Positions 34,230 to 44,425 are shown, counted from the first letter of the stretch. The stretch is 64,000 bases of DNA from Methylobacterium sp. CB376 (GCF_029714205.1 NZ_CP121648.1:1674001-1738000), one strand, 5' to 3'. Notes: a model not told the origin generated them from the letters alone. Translations and numbers: made by a program.

Positions 34230-35421
34230 AGGTACAGGAAATACCTGCTGTGTCTGGAACTGACTGACGTCGGCTTCGACCACACTGTCCTGAGCGAGTT
34301 CCGCACGCGCCTTCTCGCGCACGGGGCGGAAAGCCGCCTCCTCGACGCAACTCTCAAACTGGCGCGAGAGCGCGGACTGCTGAAGGGCGGCGGACGCCAG
34401 CGCAGCGACTCCACGCACGTCCTCGGGGCGATGCGCACCATGAGCCGGCTCGAAGTCGTCGGCGAGACATTGCGCTACACACTGAACGCGCTGGCGACGG
34501 TGGCGCCCGACTGGCTGCGCGCGTGCACGACCCCGACATGGGCCGAACGGTACGAGCTCCGAGCGAGCGAGTTTCGGCTGCCCAAGAGCCAGACTGGGCG
34601 CCGGGCGTGGGCGGTGCAGACCGGCGTCGATGGCTTCACGTTGCTGGCTCTCGCCACAGCGGACGGCGCGCCGCCGGTTGTGCGGGACGCCGCGGCCCTC
34701 GAGACCCTGCGGCGCGTCTGGGTGCAGAACTTCCTCGTCGAGCACGGGCCGGAGGGCGCCCGCGTCGAGTGGCGGACGAATGATCAGGTGCCAACGTCGG
34801 GTCGCTACATCGGCTCGCCCTACGACGTGGAGGCGCGCTACGCGAGCAAGGGCGCGACGGTGTGGAGCGGCTACAAGGTGCACCTGACCGAGACGTGCGA
34901 CGAGGGCACCCCGAACCTGATCACCAACGTCGAGACGACGACCGCCGCGGTATCGGACGACGCCACGACTTCGACCATCCATGCGGCGCTCGCTGCACGG
35001 GGCCTGCTGCCCAAGACCCACATCGCCGACACCGGCTTTGTGAATGCGGCGCTGTTCGTCGACGCCCAGGAACGCTACGGGGTCGACCTGGTCGGCCCGA
35101 CGCGCGGCGACCGGCAGTGGCAGGCGCAGGCCGGCGCTGGGTTCGCCGCACGGGACTTCGCCATCGACTTCGTTGAGCAGCGGGCAACGTGTCCAGCCGG
35201 CAAGCGAAGCCAGAGCTGGACGCCGGCGCTCGCCCGCGGCACGACGCCGGTGATCAAGATCAAGTTCGCGGTCAGCGACTGCCGAGCGTGCCCGCTCCGG
35301 CCGCAGTGCACACGCGCGAGCACGGCACGCCGGGCGATCACGATCCGCCCCGAGGCGCAACACGAGGCGTTGCGCGTCGGGCGGGCGCGGGAGCAGACCG
35401 CGGACTTCGCAGCCGAATACG
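34230..35421 (+). pseudogene. IS1182 family transposase, broken at both ends
   Basis: In one continuous frame from about 34230 the product reads KYLLCLELTDVGFDHTVLSEFRTRLL, then GGGRQRSDSTHVLGAMRTMSRLEVVGETLRY, then DTGFVNA and a CRACPLRPQCT segment, all typical of IS1182 transposases. The N-terminal 80-90 residues are lost through frameshifts upstream of 34230. The C terminus stops at AEY (35421), where the end of an IS21 element begins, so the reading beyond is foreign. The transposase cannot be functional. The remains show an IS1182 copy that later served as an IS21 target. Confidence 0.8.
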
Positions 35422-35489
35422 TGTCAACGGGCTTCGAACCTTCCGCAATTTCGGGCGCGCAATTTTCCTCAGATCGGCGGGCTCGGCGG

Positions 35490-36365
35490 TCAGGCGATGC
35501 CGAGGTGAGCACCTCCATTCTTGGGCGGGCGTCCGCGCCGACGCGGAGGCGGGGCGAGCGGCGGAGCCTGCAGGGCTGCCTTCGAGCGGATGTGCTCGGG
35601 CATGAGCGCGGTGTGCTGGCGCAGCCGGTAGCTTGAGCCCTCGATCTGCACCACCACGGCGTGGTGAAGCAACCGGTCCAGCAGCGCGGTCGCCACCACC
35701 GGATCGCCGAACACCTCCCCCCACTCTGCAAAGCCGCGGTTCGAGGTCAGGACCATCGCGCCCCGCTCGTAGCGCGCGTTGACGAGCTGGAAGAACAGGT
35801 TGCCCCCGCCCGGCACCACCGGCAGGTAGCCGATCTCGTCCACGATCAGCAGCGCCGGCCGGCAGAAGTAGCGGATCTTCTCGCGCAACGTTCCTTCCCG
35901 CTCGGCCCGCGCCAGCGTTCCCACAAGGTCGGCCAGGGTGGTGAAGTACACGCTGCGGCCCGCCTTCACCGCCTCGACCCCGAGGGCCACCGCCAAGTGG
36001 CTCTTGCCGGTGCCGGGCGGGCCGAGGAAGTGCAGCACCTCGCAGCGGTCCACGAAGCCCAGCTCGGCCAGGGCCAGGATGCGGGTGCGGTCGAGCGAGG
36101 GCTGGAAGGCGAAGTCGAAGCCCGACAGCGTCTTGACCGTCGAGAGCCGCGCCATCACCAGCGCGGTCTTCACCCGCCGGCTCTCGCGTAGGCTCAGCTC
36201 CTCGCTCAGCAGGGCATCGACCGCCTCCAGCGCGCTGAGTTCGCCGCGCTCCAGCCGCCGCACGGTGGTGTCGACGATCTCCAGGGCGCGCGGCATCTTC
36301 AGCCCTACCAGCGTGGCCTTGATCCGCTCGACCAGTGGGGGGATCAGCTCGCCAGTTCCGCTCAT
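35490..36365 (-). CDS. istB: IstB helper ATPase of IS21
   Basis: 291 residues. DnaA/DnaC-like AAA+ ATPase that assists the IstA transposase in target selection. Walker A GPPGTGKSHLA (near residues 115-125), Walker B LLIVDEIGYLP, then SNRGFAEWGEVFGDP and a C-terminal HHAVVVQIEGSSYRLR segment, all standard for IstB. Slightly longer than usual, with a proline/arginine-rich tail (APPPRRRGRPPKNGG) reaching nearly to the element end. Start overlaps the istA stop by 4 bases, as in other IS21 copies. Confidence 0.93.
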   Translation of the reverse strand: MSGTGELIPPLVERIKATLVGLKMPRALEIVDTTVRRLERGELSALEAVDALLSEELSLRESRRVKTALVMARLSTVKTLSGFDFAFQPSLDRTRILALAELGFVDRCEVLHFLGPPGTGKSHLAVALGVEAVKAGRSVYFTTLADLVGTLARAEREGTLREKIRYFCRPALLIVDEIGYLPVVPGGGNLFFQLVNARYERGAMVLTSNRGFAEWGEVFGDPVVATALLDRLLHHAVVVQIEGSSYRLRQHTALMPEHIRSKAALQAPPLAPPPRRRGRPPKNGGAHLGIA

Positions 36366-37628
36366 GCCGCGTCTCCCCGGTCGGTCCTGGGCACGCCGGC
36401 TCCCGCGAGTTGGCGGGCTACGGCGTCGTAGATGGCCAGCGGGCGACGACGCGCGACCTGGTCGCCGGCGCGCCTGACGACCACCGGCTCGGCAGGGTCT
36501 CGTGGCTCGGGCGGGGGAGATCGCGGCCGCCGATGGGCTGGATCGACCTGCGTCAGCCCACGCCCTTCCAGGGGCAGGTGGCAGGCAACGAGCTCACCCG
36601 CCTCGTAGATGCGGATCTGATCGGCCAGCACGTGCACCTCCAGGGCGCGGCGGCGGGTGGTGTCGGGCACGCTGTAGAGATTGCCCGCCACCGAGACGAA
36701 GCCCTCGTGGGTGACGCGCCGCTCCAGGCTGAGCACGGCTTCGTAGGGCACGGGCGGCAGCGCCCGCAGCTGGCTGCGCTCCTCCGCGAAGGCGTCGGCG
36801 ACGATCCGCTTGGTCGTGGCGTGCCGGCGGGCGTTGGCCACGGTGTCGAGCCAGTGCCGCAGCTGGTCGTTCAGGTCGTCGAGGTTGCGGAACGAGCGGG
36901 CGAGGAAGAAGTCCTCGCGCAGGTAGCGGAACGGGCGCTCGACCTTGCCCTTGGTCTTGGCCCGGTAGGGACGGCAGGCGCGCGGCAGGAACCCGTAGTG
37001 GCGCGCGAGATCGAGAAGGCTGCGGTTATAGATGACCAAGCCGTCGGGATCCTCGCCGATCACGGCGGTCTTCATGCGGTCGTAGAGGATCTCGCGCGGG
37101 GCGCCTCCAAGGGCCTGGAAGGCGGCGATGTGGCAGCGCAGGACCGTCTGCAGATCCTGGTGGACGACGAAGCGGGCCCAGAGATAGCGCGAGTGGCCCA
37201 GCACCATCGCGAACAGCCAGACGATGCGGGTCACGCCCGGCTCGTCGGCGAAGACGACCTCGAAGCGGGCGAGGTCGACCTGGGCCTGCTCGCCCGGCGG
37301 GGTCTCGAAGCGGCGCTCGATAGGCAGAGGAGCTGAGGGGCGAAGCAGGGCCACGGCTCGCTTCACGGCGGTGTAGGCCCCTGCGAAGCCGCGCTCCTTC
37401 AACTCGCGCCAGAGACGGACGGCCGTAAGCTGCGGGTAGGCGGCCAGGCGCTCCGCGCAGGTAGGGCAGGAAGGCGTCGGTGGCCCGCGCGCGGGGGGAT
37501 CGCGGTCCGTAGACGGGCGGCTCGAGGCCGCGGGCGATGTACTTGGCGACGGTCTTGCGGTCGAGGCCGAGCTGGCGGGCGATGGCGGTGACCGAGAGGC
37601 CCTGCCGGTGGAGGTCCAGGATCGTCAT
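36362..37628 (-). pseudogene. istA: IstA transposase of IS21, interrupted by a frameshift
   Basis: The N-terminal part (from about ATG 37628, MTILDLHRQGLSVTAIARQLGLDRKTVAKYIARG) holds the helix-turn-helix. The rest, in a different frame from about 37455 (ERLAAYPQLTAVRLWRELKERG) to 36362, holds the DDE region (EQAQVDLARFEV, LYDRMKTAV) and the C-terminal domain. Reading breaks at a CTGCGCGGAGCGCCTGG stretch near 37450, consistent with a single-base indel. Joined, the product would be about 420 residues. Unless the shift is suppressed, the transposase is inactive. Confidence 0.8.
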
Positions 37629-37718
37629 GAGTTCCCCGAGGCTGACCACCGCGCCGCTCCCTCCCGCCACGGGGACCAGCTTCGGTGAGACGGCCGCCGC
37701 GCGGGCATCCCGCCTCAA

Positions 37719-38008
37719 ACAGGAGGCTCAGGGGCGGCCGGGAGGGTGGGGAAAATTGCAGGCCCACAAGTGAGGAGGATCCAACGCCCGCTCACAGCAG
37801 GTTCAACCGCTCGCGCGAATGCGATCTTCCCGCCAGTCCCGCGCCCCCGGCGTTAAGCTGCCGGCAGATCCGCGCGGGCCACCTGACCAGGCTCGTGGCA
37901 TGTTGCGTCCAGCGCCAGTCGGCGGGCCAACGCGAAACTCGATCGAACTTCACTGATTTTACAATGCGCAGACTACACCGGGCGGTACAATCCGCAATAT
38001 GTTGCTGG
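37719..38008. other. Region between IS21 and the GH5 gene
   Basis: Under 300 bases plus the IS21 margin. It contains the uncertain right end of the element and AT-richer DNA (37940-38008) just past the 3' end of the minus-strand GH5 gene. The remaining part of the IS1182 gene was not found here. Confidence 0.35.
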
Positions 38009-39250
38009 TTATGGCGTATTTTGCAGAAATTTTTGCAGTATCATTCGATAAATGTTCGTTTCGACTCTCACTTTCGACTGATCGGCCGTCTCAAAGCCTT
38101 GCGGCTTTGCGTCCTTGTATGGAAAGCGCCGAAACCAACTTTCTGGAAGTTCCAGGTCCCAGCCCTGGTACTCACGCCAGGCGTGATAACTCCACGACCA
38201 TTTCTCAGCCTCAAATATTGACATGGCGTCAGAAACGTATCTCTCCGCCGAACAGCCCGGAGCCCAACGGACTGCGCTGAATTCCCCAATGTATATATTG
38301 ACGTCATGCCGTTTCGCGAAATCCTTCACTGGGGCAAGAAGAGCGAACAGATCTGACTTGTTCCAAATTCCTGGATAGGAATAAGGCATCTTGTACGAGT
38401 ATAAACCTTGATGTGTGAGCTGGTGCGGCTGGTACACATGCGCACTGTACACAATATTGCTGAACGGTATGAGCCGATGCACCGCAGAGAACCCAAACGG
38501 CAATCCGCCCGGCGAGGGCTCAAATACGACTACCCGCTTGGGATCTATCTCGCGAATGGCCGCAACTATCTTCGTCGCAAAATTCAGCCACTCCTCCTGG
38601 CCGCCGTCGTCCCAGGGACGTTTGGTGATCGGCTCATTGATGAGGTCGTACGCGGCAATCGCGGGACTGTGCTCGTAGCGCTTCGCTATCTGTCGCCAAG
38701 CATCAACGATGCTATCCTTCAAAGACGAATTATCCCAAAACTCCTGAGCAAATTGGTTGGGTAACGGCTCGAAAGTAACAACAACTTTGAATTTGTGATT
38801 CAAGGCAAACGTGACCAATCGGTCCAACTCAACCAGTTGCTGCGCGTCCACGACGTACTCATCGGATTTCACGGCCCGATGCAAATTGAGAAACTTTCTC
38901 ACAACATTTGCGCCGGTGCCCGCCAGATCGTATAAGTCCGTGTCAGAGAGACGGCCGACGCCGAATCCCCGTACGGTTCCAGACCCGAACTTCGCGGCGT
39001 CCCACATTTGACCGGCACGCCTCAGTTCATACTCCCTGCCGTCAGCCTGGCCCGGTGGACTGTTTGCAAAGCTGTGCTGGTCAGTCCGATCGCCGCAGAG
39101 CCAACCGGCGATGAGAACGACGAACGCAGCAACGGACCTCGCCCTTCTCGTTCGAGAAGCAACGAACCGGCCGCCGCTATATTGCGCGTCGCGCTTGCCG
39201 GCGCTCGCTCCGTACATGTTTATCCCATTACCACGGAAGCGCATCGACAA
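38009..39250 (-). CDS. GH5-type glycoside hydrolase, membrane-anchored or exported
   Basis: 413 residues. Retaining (beta/alpha)8 glycosidase of cellulase family 5 type: the acid/base Glu is E206 in YDLINEP and the nucleophile is E323 in IYIGEFSAVRW. A hydrophobic segment at residues 39-51 (SVAAFVVLIAGWL) after an arginine-rich N terminus looks like a signal anchor or uncleaved signal peptide. Such enzymes trim beta-glucans and appear in cellulose or exopolysaccharide loci. It is lower in GC than the chromosomal part, and lies near a second GH5 enzyme, an aminotransferase and a flippase, which suggests a polysaccharide locus. Confidence 0.88.
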   Translation of the reverse strand: MSMRFRGNGINMYGASAGKRDAQYSGGRFVASRTRRARSVAAFVVLIAGWLCGDRTDQHSFANSPPGQADGREYELRRAGQMWDAAKFGSGTVRGFGVGRLSDTDLYDLAGTGANVVRKFLNLHRAVKSDEYVVDAQQLVELDRLVTFALNHKFKVVVTFEPLPNQFAQEFWDNSSLKDSIVDAWRQIAKRYEHSPAIAAYDLINEPITKRPWDDGGQEEWLNFATKIVAAIREIDPKRVVVFEPSPGGLPFGFSAVHRLIPFSNIVYSAHVYQPHQLTHQGLYSYKMPYSYPGIWNKSDLFALLAPVKDFAKRHDVNIYIGEFSAVRWAPGCSAERYVSDAMSIFEAEKWSWSYHAWREYQGWDLELPESWFRRFPYKDAKPQGFETADQSKVRVETNIYRMILQKFLQNTP

Positions 39251-39673
39251 GCTCGCGCAAGCCGAGAGATCGCATGTGCAGTGATATTGTTTCGCGCGAT
39301 GTCCCAGGAGTCAATCCCGGAGAGATATCGTCGCTGTGAGAATTTGGTTGTTCCTGCATCTCGTGTGCGGCGAGCGCGATGACGGAATCAGGTGATTGCT
39401 CTTGTCGTGGTGCGCGACATGCCGGGGATGGTCTTGGCTCGCGCGGTGATCTCTTGGCTCGCGCGCTGATCCAGTCGGCTCAAGGTTCACCACGTATTGT
39501 AACGCGGTGAAGGAGGGGCGACGTTCCGCGGATCTTGCCACCGCTGCCGCCGATTGCCGTTGCCCGGTCACGTCAGAATGCAGCCGACCGGCTCGCAGCG
39601 GACGTTGCAGGTAAGGTGGCCCTTCGAACCAGCTGCGCTCCGCGGCGCCCGGACCGGTAGCACGGCCAAGTCG
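39251..39673. other. Intergenic region between two GH5 genes
   Basis: About 420 bases. It holds the upstream region of the first GH5 gene and the 3' side of the second (both minus strand). No gene supported. A short repeat TCTTGGCTCGCGCG occurs twice at 39431-39465. Nothing else stands out. Confidence 0.4.
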
Positions 39674-41344
39674 TCACAACTCCATGAAAGTAAATTCTTG
39701 CGACCCGCTCGAAAACAGCGTGAGTCGGCTACCTGGAATTCCAGTCCCGTTGTAGGTCGCTCCGTTGAGATACAGATTTCGGTCGGCTGCCGGCGTGCCG
39801 CCGTAATTGTCATTCAGAAAGTCAATGCTAACTTTATGGACGCCGGCGCTCCAGTCACCATTTATTAGCAGTACATCAGACTGCCCGGTGCCGTGCGAAG
39901 CTGTAGCTGTCATTTTGCCACCGATCTGCTGGCCATCAACGGCGATCGTGTACTGAGCACTGCCCAGCCAGGCATCTTCGGAAATCTCAAGAAGCAAGGT
40001 GTCATCACCAGGCCTGATGTCGGTGTAAGACGCTGCTGAGACGGTCGGGAATGGAACCTCCTCGCGGTGTTCTTCCTCGCGGTGTTCTTGGAGGATATCA
40101 ATTTGCGGCTGATCGTATCCGGTCACGGGAACGCTATCGTAACTGGCGTAATTAATGTAGAGATTGCGATCTACGGTCGACGCACCACCATAAAGATCGT
40201 TCAGAAAATTGACGGTCACCGCGTGCTGCCCGATACCCCAATCGCCAACAAACGAGAATGTCTCGCTCTGCAAGCTCGAGTGAGACGCGTGTGCGGTTAG
40301 AATGCCACCCATCTGCACACCGTCGACTGACACGCTGAACACTGCATCGCCCTGATATTCATCTTCAGAGATATCCAGTGTGAGTATATTGCGCTGGCCC
40401 AGCGCTGACGAGTCATTTACCATGAACGTGAAGCTGCCATTCTCGGCCAACATATGTGCGGCTGGGTTCGGCGGCTCGACGGAGTAAAATGGGTGGGGCA
40501 GCTGCGGACCGGCGACCCAGTACGTACCGCCCTGCCAAACATGTGCGTGCTGCTCCATGTAGGAAAGCGCATTGTCAAGCGCCGCCAGACTCGTCTGATC
40601 TGTTCCAACACCGAACTCGCCAAGGAACAGCTGCGCGTTGTTCGCCTCCGCCCACGCGGTGACGGCCGCGAGGCGCTCGGACCCAATCGTCGCAGAGATC
40701 GCGCCAGGTTCCGTGCCCCAGCTGTTCGTGTCGAAATACATGTGGACTTCGAAAGCAAAATTGTGTAATGGGTCATTCACTCCTGTCCCAACTACGGTGG
40801 CGTTGTCCGTAGAACTCCAGGACAGTGCGCTGTCACCGTAGGCGCCCGGAACCAGGATCTCCTGCGTCGCACCAGCGCTCCGGATTGCCTGAATCGCTGA
40901 ATTCACGGACCGGATCCAGTCTGATGCTGGCTGAGCTTGCGGCTCATTCATAAGTCCAAATATAATCCCTGAGTTTGACACGTAACGCTTCGCGATCCTG
41001 CCCCAAAAATCAGCCAAGGTGCTGTCCGTTGTGATGGGCCCGCCCACGGGGTAGCCATAGCCGAACCCGAAATTGTGAAGGTCGAAGACGACGGAAATCC
41101 CTTTGGATGTCGCATAGCTGACGAGGTCATCGATATGTGCCATCTCCGCCTCGTCCAGGGCGCCGAACGGGACGTGTTGAAGGCGTTCCCAGAAAACAGG
41201 CAGTCGTATGACATTCATTCCTTTTGAGGATATATAGTCGATATCCCACCGAGTCGGGTAAACGTAGTCCACGCCTGCCACTCCGGGCAGACGGCCGGTG
41301 TCGCCGCTGGTGACATTGACACCGAGGAGCTGCATTGCAGCCAT
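39674..41344 (-). CDS. GH5-type endoglucanase with two Ca-dependent xylan-binding-like (CBM60/36-type) modules
   Basis: 556 residues from ATG 41344, which has GGAGAGG four bases upstream; a longer in-frame reading to 41563 is less likely. Catalytic domain 1-300 with acid/base E134 in FGLMNEP and nucleophile E243 in LFLGEFGVG. Two repeats follow, about residues 315-405 and 447-535, each with ISED, VSVDG or IAVDG, GG.(M/L)TA.ASH, and VDRNLY/ADRNLY, matching Ca-dependent carbohydrate-binding modules. A short charged linker (EHREEEHREE) separates them. There is no signal peptide, so export may use a type I system as for other alphaproteobacterial glycanases (inference). Likely acts on cellulose or xylan-like polymers. 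Confidence 0.9.
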   Translation of the reverse strand: MAAMQLLGVNVTSGDTGRLPGVAGVDYVYPTRWDIDYISSKGMNVIRLPVFWERLQHVPFGALDEAEMAHIDDLVSYATSKGISVVFDLHNFGFGYGYPVGGPITTDSTLADFWGRIAKRYVSNSGIIFGLMNEPQAQPASDWIRSVNSAIQAIRSAGATQEILVPGAYGDSALSWSSTDNATVVGTGVNDPLHNFAFEVHMYFDTNSWGTEPGAISATIGSERLAAVTAWAEANNAQLFLGEFGVGTDQTSLAALDNALSYMEQHAHVWQGGTYWVAGPQLPHPFYSVEPPNPAAHMLAENGSFTFMVNDSSALGQRNILTLDISEDEYQGDAVFSVSVDGVQMGGILTAHASHSSLQSETFSFVGDWGIGQHAVTVNFLNDLYGGASTVDRNLYINYASYDSVPVTGYDQPQIDILQEHREEEHREEVPFPTVSAASYTDIRPGDDTLLLEISEDAWLGSAQYTIAVDGQQIGGKMTATASHGTGQSDVLLINGDWSAGVHKVSIDFLNDNYGGTPAADRNLYLNGATYNGTGIPGSRLTLFSSGSQEFTFMEL

Positions 41345-41433
41345 GATACCTCTCCACGCATCGCAAAAATCTCTGACGCGGGCCTCAGATATCTGGAACG
41401 GACAACTAACTACAGCAATTCCGCGGCCGGCAT

Positions 41434-43065
41434 TCAGGTTGTGCTGGTTGTAGGAAGAGCAGATCCACTTTGGCCCCCGCCGGCAGCCTCGATTGACGTG
41501 ACTCCTGGCTCGTTCCAGCGCTGCAGGGATTGAGACGAATGGGGGGCGCTCCCGACGCAGCATGGCAGCTCGTATGTGCCATGGTCGTTCGCTTCCGCCC
41601 CGCCATCGTTTAAGCTGTCTCCGGGCGAGATTGCCTCGGGGCGATCAGAACGGTCAGTGCCGAGGTATGGCCTTGCGTCGAGGTGGCTCTGCCTCGGCCT
41701 ACGATCCGGAGAGGACCGAACAGCGGAACTGTCCGGGTCGCGAGCGAGGGTGGGCGCGGCACCACCGGGGGCGATCCTCGCCGCGAGGCGGCCCGAGGCG
41801 ATGACGTCCGTCAGCCTCGGATGGGTCGGACCGGGTGACGTCGTCGCCCGCGCGGTGGCACCAACGGCGAAGTTACGTTCCAAGCCGCGGAACGCGCCAG
41901 TGAGGCGACGCGCGGTGAATTCAGTTCCACAGACGAAGCGCAGCAACGGCCCGAAGGTCACAGCTGCGGGTGTTCCGACGATAAACAGTCCTGGCACACT
42001 CGTTTCGAAACGAGCGGAGAGCACGGGAGATCCCTCCAGGCAGCGGATTTCAGAACGCAGGCATGAATCAAGGTAGTTGAGGCGATCGAGGCTCACGCGA
42101 TAACCTGTTGCTGCGATGACGTGGTCAGCTTCGATGAGCTGGCGCTCAGCGTTCGCGACGACCGTCAGCTGGACACAGTTGCGCTCAGCTCGGACCTGCT
42201 CGACCCGGGCGCCGCTGATCACGCGGACATGCGCATCGATGATTTCCTTGACGGACCAGGCCGGTGTTGGACCAAGGTGACGACGGACGAGATCGATGCG
42301 CAGGCGGGAGGGCAGCTGCCTGAACAGCAGCGGGGCGTACGAGCACAGGAATTTTTTCCATCCCGGGCCCAACGGTGTAGGAGGCGCGCGCAACCAATCG
42401 AAGCGGCGCTGCGCACGAGGCGGATAGAAGCGCAGCGAGTTGCGTCGAGCGATGATGGTGGCGCGCGCTCCAGCTCGGTGCAGGCTCGCGGCGACATCCA
42501 CGGCGGAAGCTCCGCCGCCAATCACGGCGACGTGTCGACCCGCGAAGTGTGTTAGGTTCGCGGCGTCGCAGCTGTGGCTTACGAGGCCTTCCGGCAGAGT
42601 GGCGAACTCGGGTGGAAGATGGGCGAAAGGCTGAAGGCCCGTCGCCAGGACGATGTGGGTGGCGAACAACGGCCGCGAATCGGCGAGCGTGATGTCAAAT
42701 CCGGAGCTGGCGCGCCTGACACTGCGGACGGTCACCTGTTCGAGATGAGGAACGAGACGTTCGTGGAAAGCCTCGCCGTACGCGGCGAAAACCTCGACCG
42801 GCACGCTCCATTCGTGATCGTCGTAGTAAATACCTTGTTCCCGGCAGTAAGCCGAAAGCGAGTAGGCGCGGCCCGGGTCCGACAAGTTGGAGGCGAGGCC
42901 ATGAGACTTCAGCAACATGCCTGTTGGCATACCGCTTCGCCACGTGCTCATCGGCGCGCCGAAGATGCGATGTGGGATCCTGGCCTCGGTCAGATGAGCA
43001 GATATCGAAAGGCCATACGGCCCGGCGCCGACGATCACGACTGAGGAATCGCGCTCTACGGGCAT
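41434..43065 (-). CDS. FAD-dependent oxidoreductase (flavin monooxygenase-like)
   Basis: 543 residues. Two Rossmann dinucleotide-binding motifs: VVIVGAGPYGLSIS at residue 9 (FAD) and HVAVIGGGASAVDVAAS near 178 (NADPH), plus an ATGY motif near 320 (HVIAATGYR), the layout of class B flavin monooxygenases and N-hydroxylases. It would use NADPH and O2 on an unknown substrate. The last about 130 residues (after ARIAPGG) are proline/arginine/serine-rich and look unlike the family, so the natural C terminus may be near residue 415 and the tail could come from a lost stop codon. Soluble. Sits beside the GH5 pair in the same direction, spacing about 90 bases. Confidence 0.88.
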   Translation of the reverse strand: MPVERDSSVVIVGAGPYGLSISAHLTEARIPHRIFGAPMSTWRSGMPTGMLLKSHGLASNLSDPGRAYSLSAYCREQGIYYDDHEWSVPVEVFAAYGEAFHERLVPHLEQVTVRSVRRASSGFDITLADSRPLFATHIVLATGLQPFAHLPPEFATLPEGLVSHSCDAANLTHFAGRHVAVIGGGASAVDVAASLHRAGARATIIARRNSLRFYPPRAQRRFDWLRAPPTPLGPGWKKFLCSYAPLLFRQLPSRLRIDLVRRHLGPTPAWSVKEIIDAHVRVISGARVEQVRAERNCVQLTVVANAERQLIEADHVIAATGYRVSLDRLNYLDSCLRSEIRCLEGSPVLSARFETSVPGLFIVGTPAAVTFGPLLRFVCGTEFTARRLTGAFRGLERNFAVGATARATTSPGPTHPRLTDVIASGRLAARIAPGGAAPTLARDPDSSAVRSSPDRRPRQSHLDARPYLGTDRSDRPEAISPGDSLNDGGAEANDHGTYELPCCVGSAPHSSQSLQRWNEPGVTSIEAAGGGQSGSALPTTSTT

Positions 43066-43749
43066 ACGTCCTGCTCCCGCGGCTTGCCTTCAGGCACTCA
43101 AGCCAGCTGCATTCGCATGCATTACGCATGATAATTATGCAAAAAGCTGGCTTCAGGAGCCCGGTTCTCGCTTGAGACTCCACACCGAAACTTGGTTACA
43201 GATTTCTCCTGCGCCATGCCATCGGGCTAAGATCTCCGCGGAGGCAGCCACGCCGACCCGGCTCGACCCGTCACGAGATGAACTGCAAGTGCGCTGGTTG
43301 AAGGTCTTGAAGTCGCACGCAACGGTGTTACGCCGCGGATGCCCAATGGACAAAAGCTGGCCGGTCCTGGCAGCAGGCATTGGTTCGTGGCAGGGCGTCG
43401 ACGTCCCTACGCCCCGCGTCGGAGAGTCCTCACGACCGATCAGCAATCATGCGGCCCTCCTCCGGTCAGGAAAAGTGCGCGCATCAGCTCGTCGAGTCTC
43501 ACATATTCGAAAGGCACCCACTGACATTTATAGACCCCGTACCTGCTCTGTGCAAGCGCCTTTCATATTTCGCCGGTGGTGCGAGTGCGGAGCTCCCGAT
43601 TGTGTTTGGTTTCTTACAAATATTCCGTTCGATCGCTTACAAGACAGCGACCCAGCGGGTTGTTTTCGAAATGGACCTACCGAGCGGATGAGGTGTATGA
43701 TCCCGCAGTGTGGTGGTACGGTTGACTACCATGCTGCAAGGGATTCGCT
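43066..43749. other. Intergenic region before the IS481 fragment
   Basis: About 680 bases with no supported gene. A small imperfect inverted repeat (GCATGCATTACGCATGATAATTATGC) lies at about 43116-43142, upstream of the flavoprotein gene. The open frames through this stretch lack motifs and ribosome sites. Confidence 0.4.
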
Positions 43750-44286
43750 ATGGGCCAAGCTCTCCACGGCCGCGCCCGCACGACGGAGGCGGTCCGTCGC
43801 GCAATCCAGCTACGTCAAGAGAGTGTGAGAGCGGCGGCCAAGCGCTACGGCGTCAGCCCGACGACAGTGCAGAAGTGGCGCGCTCGGCAGACGACGGCGG
43901 ACGCCGCCATGGGCCCCAAGGCGCCGCGCTCCACCGTCCTCACGCCAGAGGAAGAGGCCATCGTCGTCGCCTTCCGGCGGCATACTCTGTTGCCGCTGGA
44001 CGACTGCCTCCACGGGCTGCAGCCGACTATCCCACACCTGACCCGTAGCAGCCTGCACCGATGTCTGGGGCGCCACGGCATCAGCCGCCTACCAGACGTG
44101 GAAGGCGGCAAGCCCAAGAAGAAGCGCTTTGCCGATTCCGCCATCGGCTACTTCCACATCGATATCGCCGAAGTTAGGACCGAAGAAGGCAAGCTCTACC
44201 TCGTCGTCGCCATCGACCGAACGTCGAAGCTGGCCTTTGCCAAGCGAGCAGGGCCATTCAGTTCTGCCGTAGCAGGCTGGACGTGA
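43750..44286 (+). pseudogene. IS481 family transposase, C-terminally truncated
   Basis: 178 residues. Starts normally (MGQALHGRARTTEAVRRAIQLRQESVRAAAKRYGVSPTTVQKW, the helix-turn-helix) and runs through TVLTPEEEAIVVAFRRHTLLPLDDCL, LTRSSLHRCLGRHGISRLP and YFHIDIAEVRTEEGKLYLVVAIDRTSKLAF, which includes the first catalytic Asp. Homology ends near 44247 and the frame closes 39 bases later. About 130-140 residues with the remaining DDE positions are missing. A non-functional fragment. Confidence 0.85.
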
Positions 44287-44318
44287 GCGGCGGCAGGGCA
44301 ACGTAGCGGCTGTATGGA

Positions 44319-44346
44319 GGCGACCTTCCAGCTTCGTGAGGTCGCC
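44319..44346. terminator. Hairpin with 8-bp stem upstream of the aminotransferase gene
   Basis: GGCGACCT (44319-44326) pairs with AGGTCGCC (44339-44346) around a 12-base loop. It lies after the IS481 fragment and 80 bases before the aminotransferase start. No U-tract follows, so terminator or regulatory hairpin both remain possible. Confidence 0.4.
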
Positions 44347-44425
44347 CTGTGCCGTTCGCCTTCCCGCTTGCCGCCCTCGCCGAAGCGCCCGTCGGGCCAA
44401 TCTCGTTACAGCCCTGAGGACAGGA

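Larger units (their letters stand above)
35422..37790 (-). mobile_element. IS21 family insertion sequence (istA frameshifted, istB intact)
   Basis: The element begins at TGTCAACGGGCTTCG (35422), a TG-starting end typical of IS21, inside the IS1182 transposase gene. A subterminal motif GCGCAATTTTCC near 35460 recurs inverted as GGAAAATTGC near 37750, marking the other side. The exact right end and target duplication could not be fixed by eye, so 37790 is approximate. It carries istB and a frameshifted istA. Confidence 0.75.

Noticed and set aside
33873..35363. 496-residue minus-strand frame
   Set aside because: It is the antisense shadow of the IS1182 transposase remnant.
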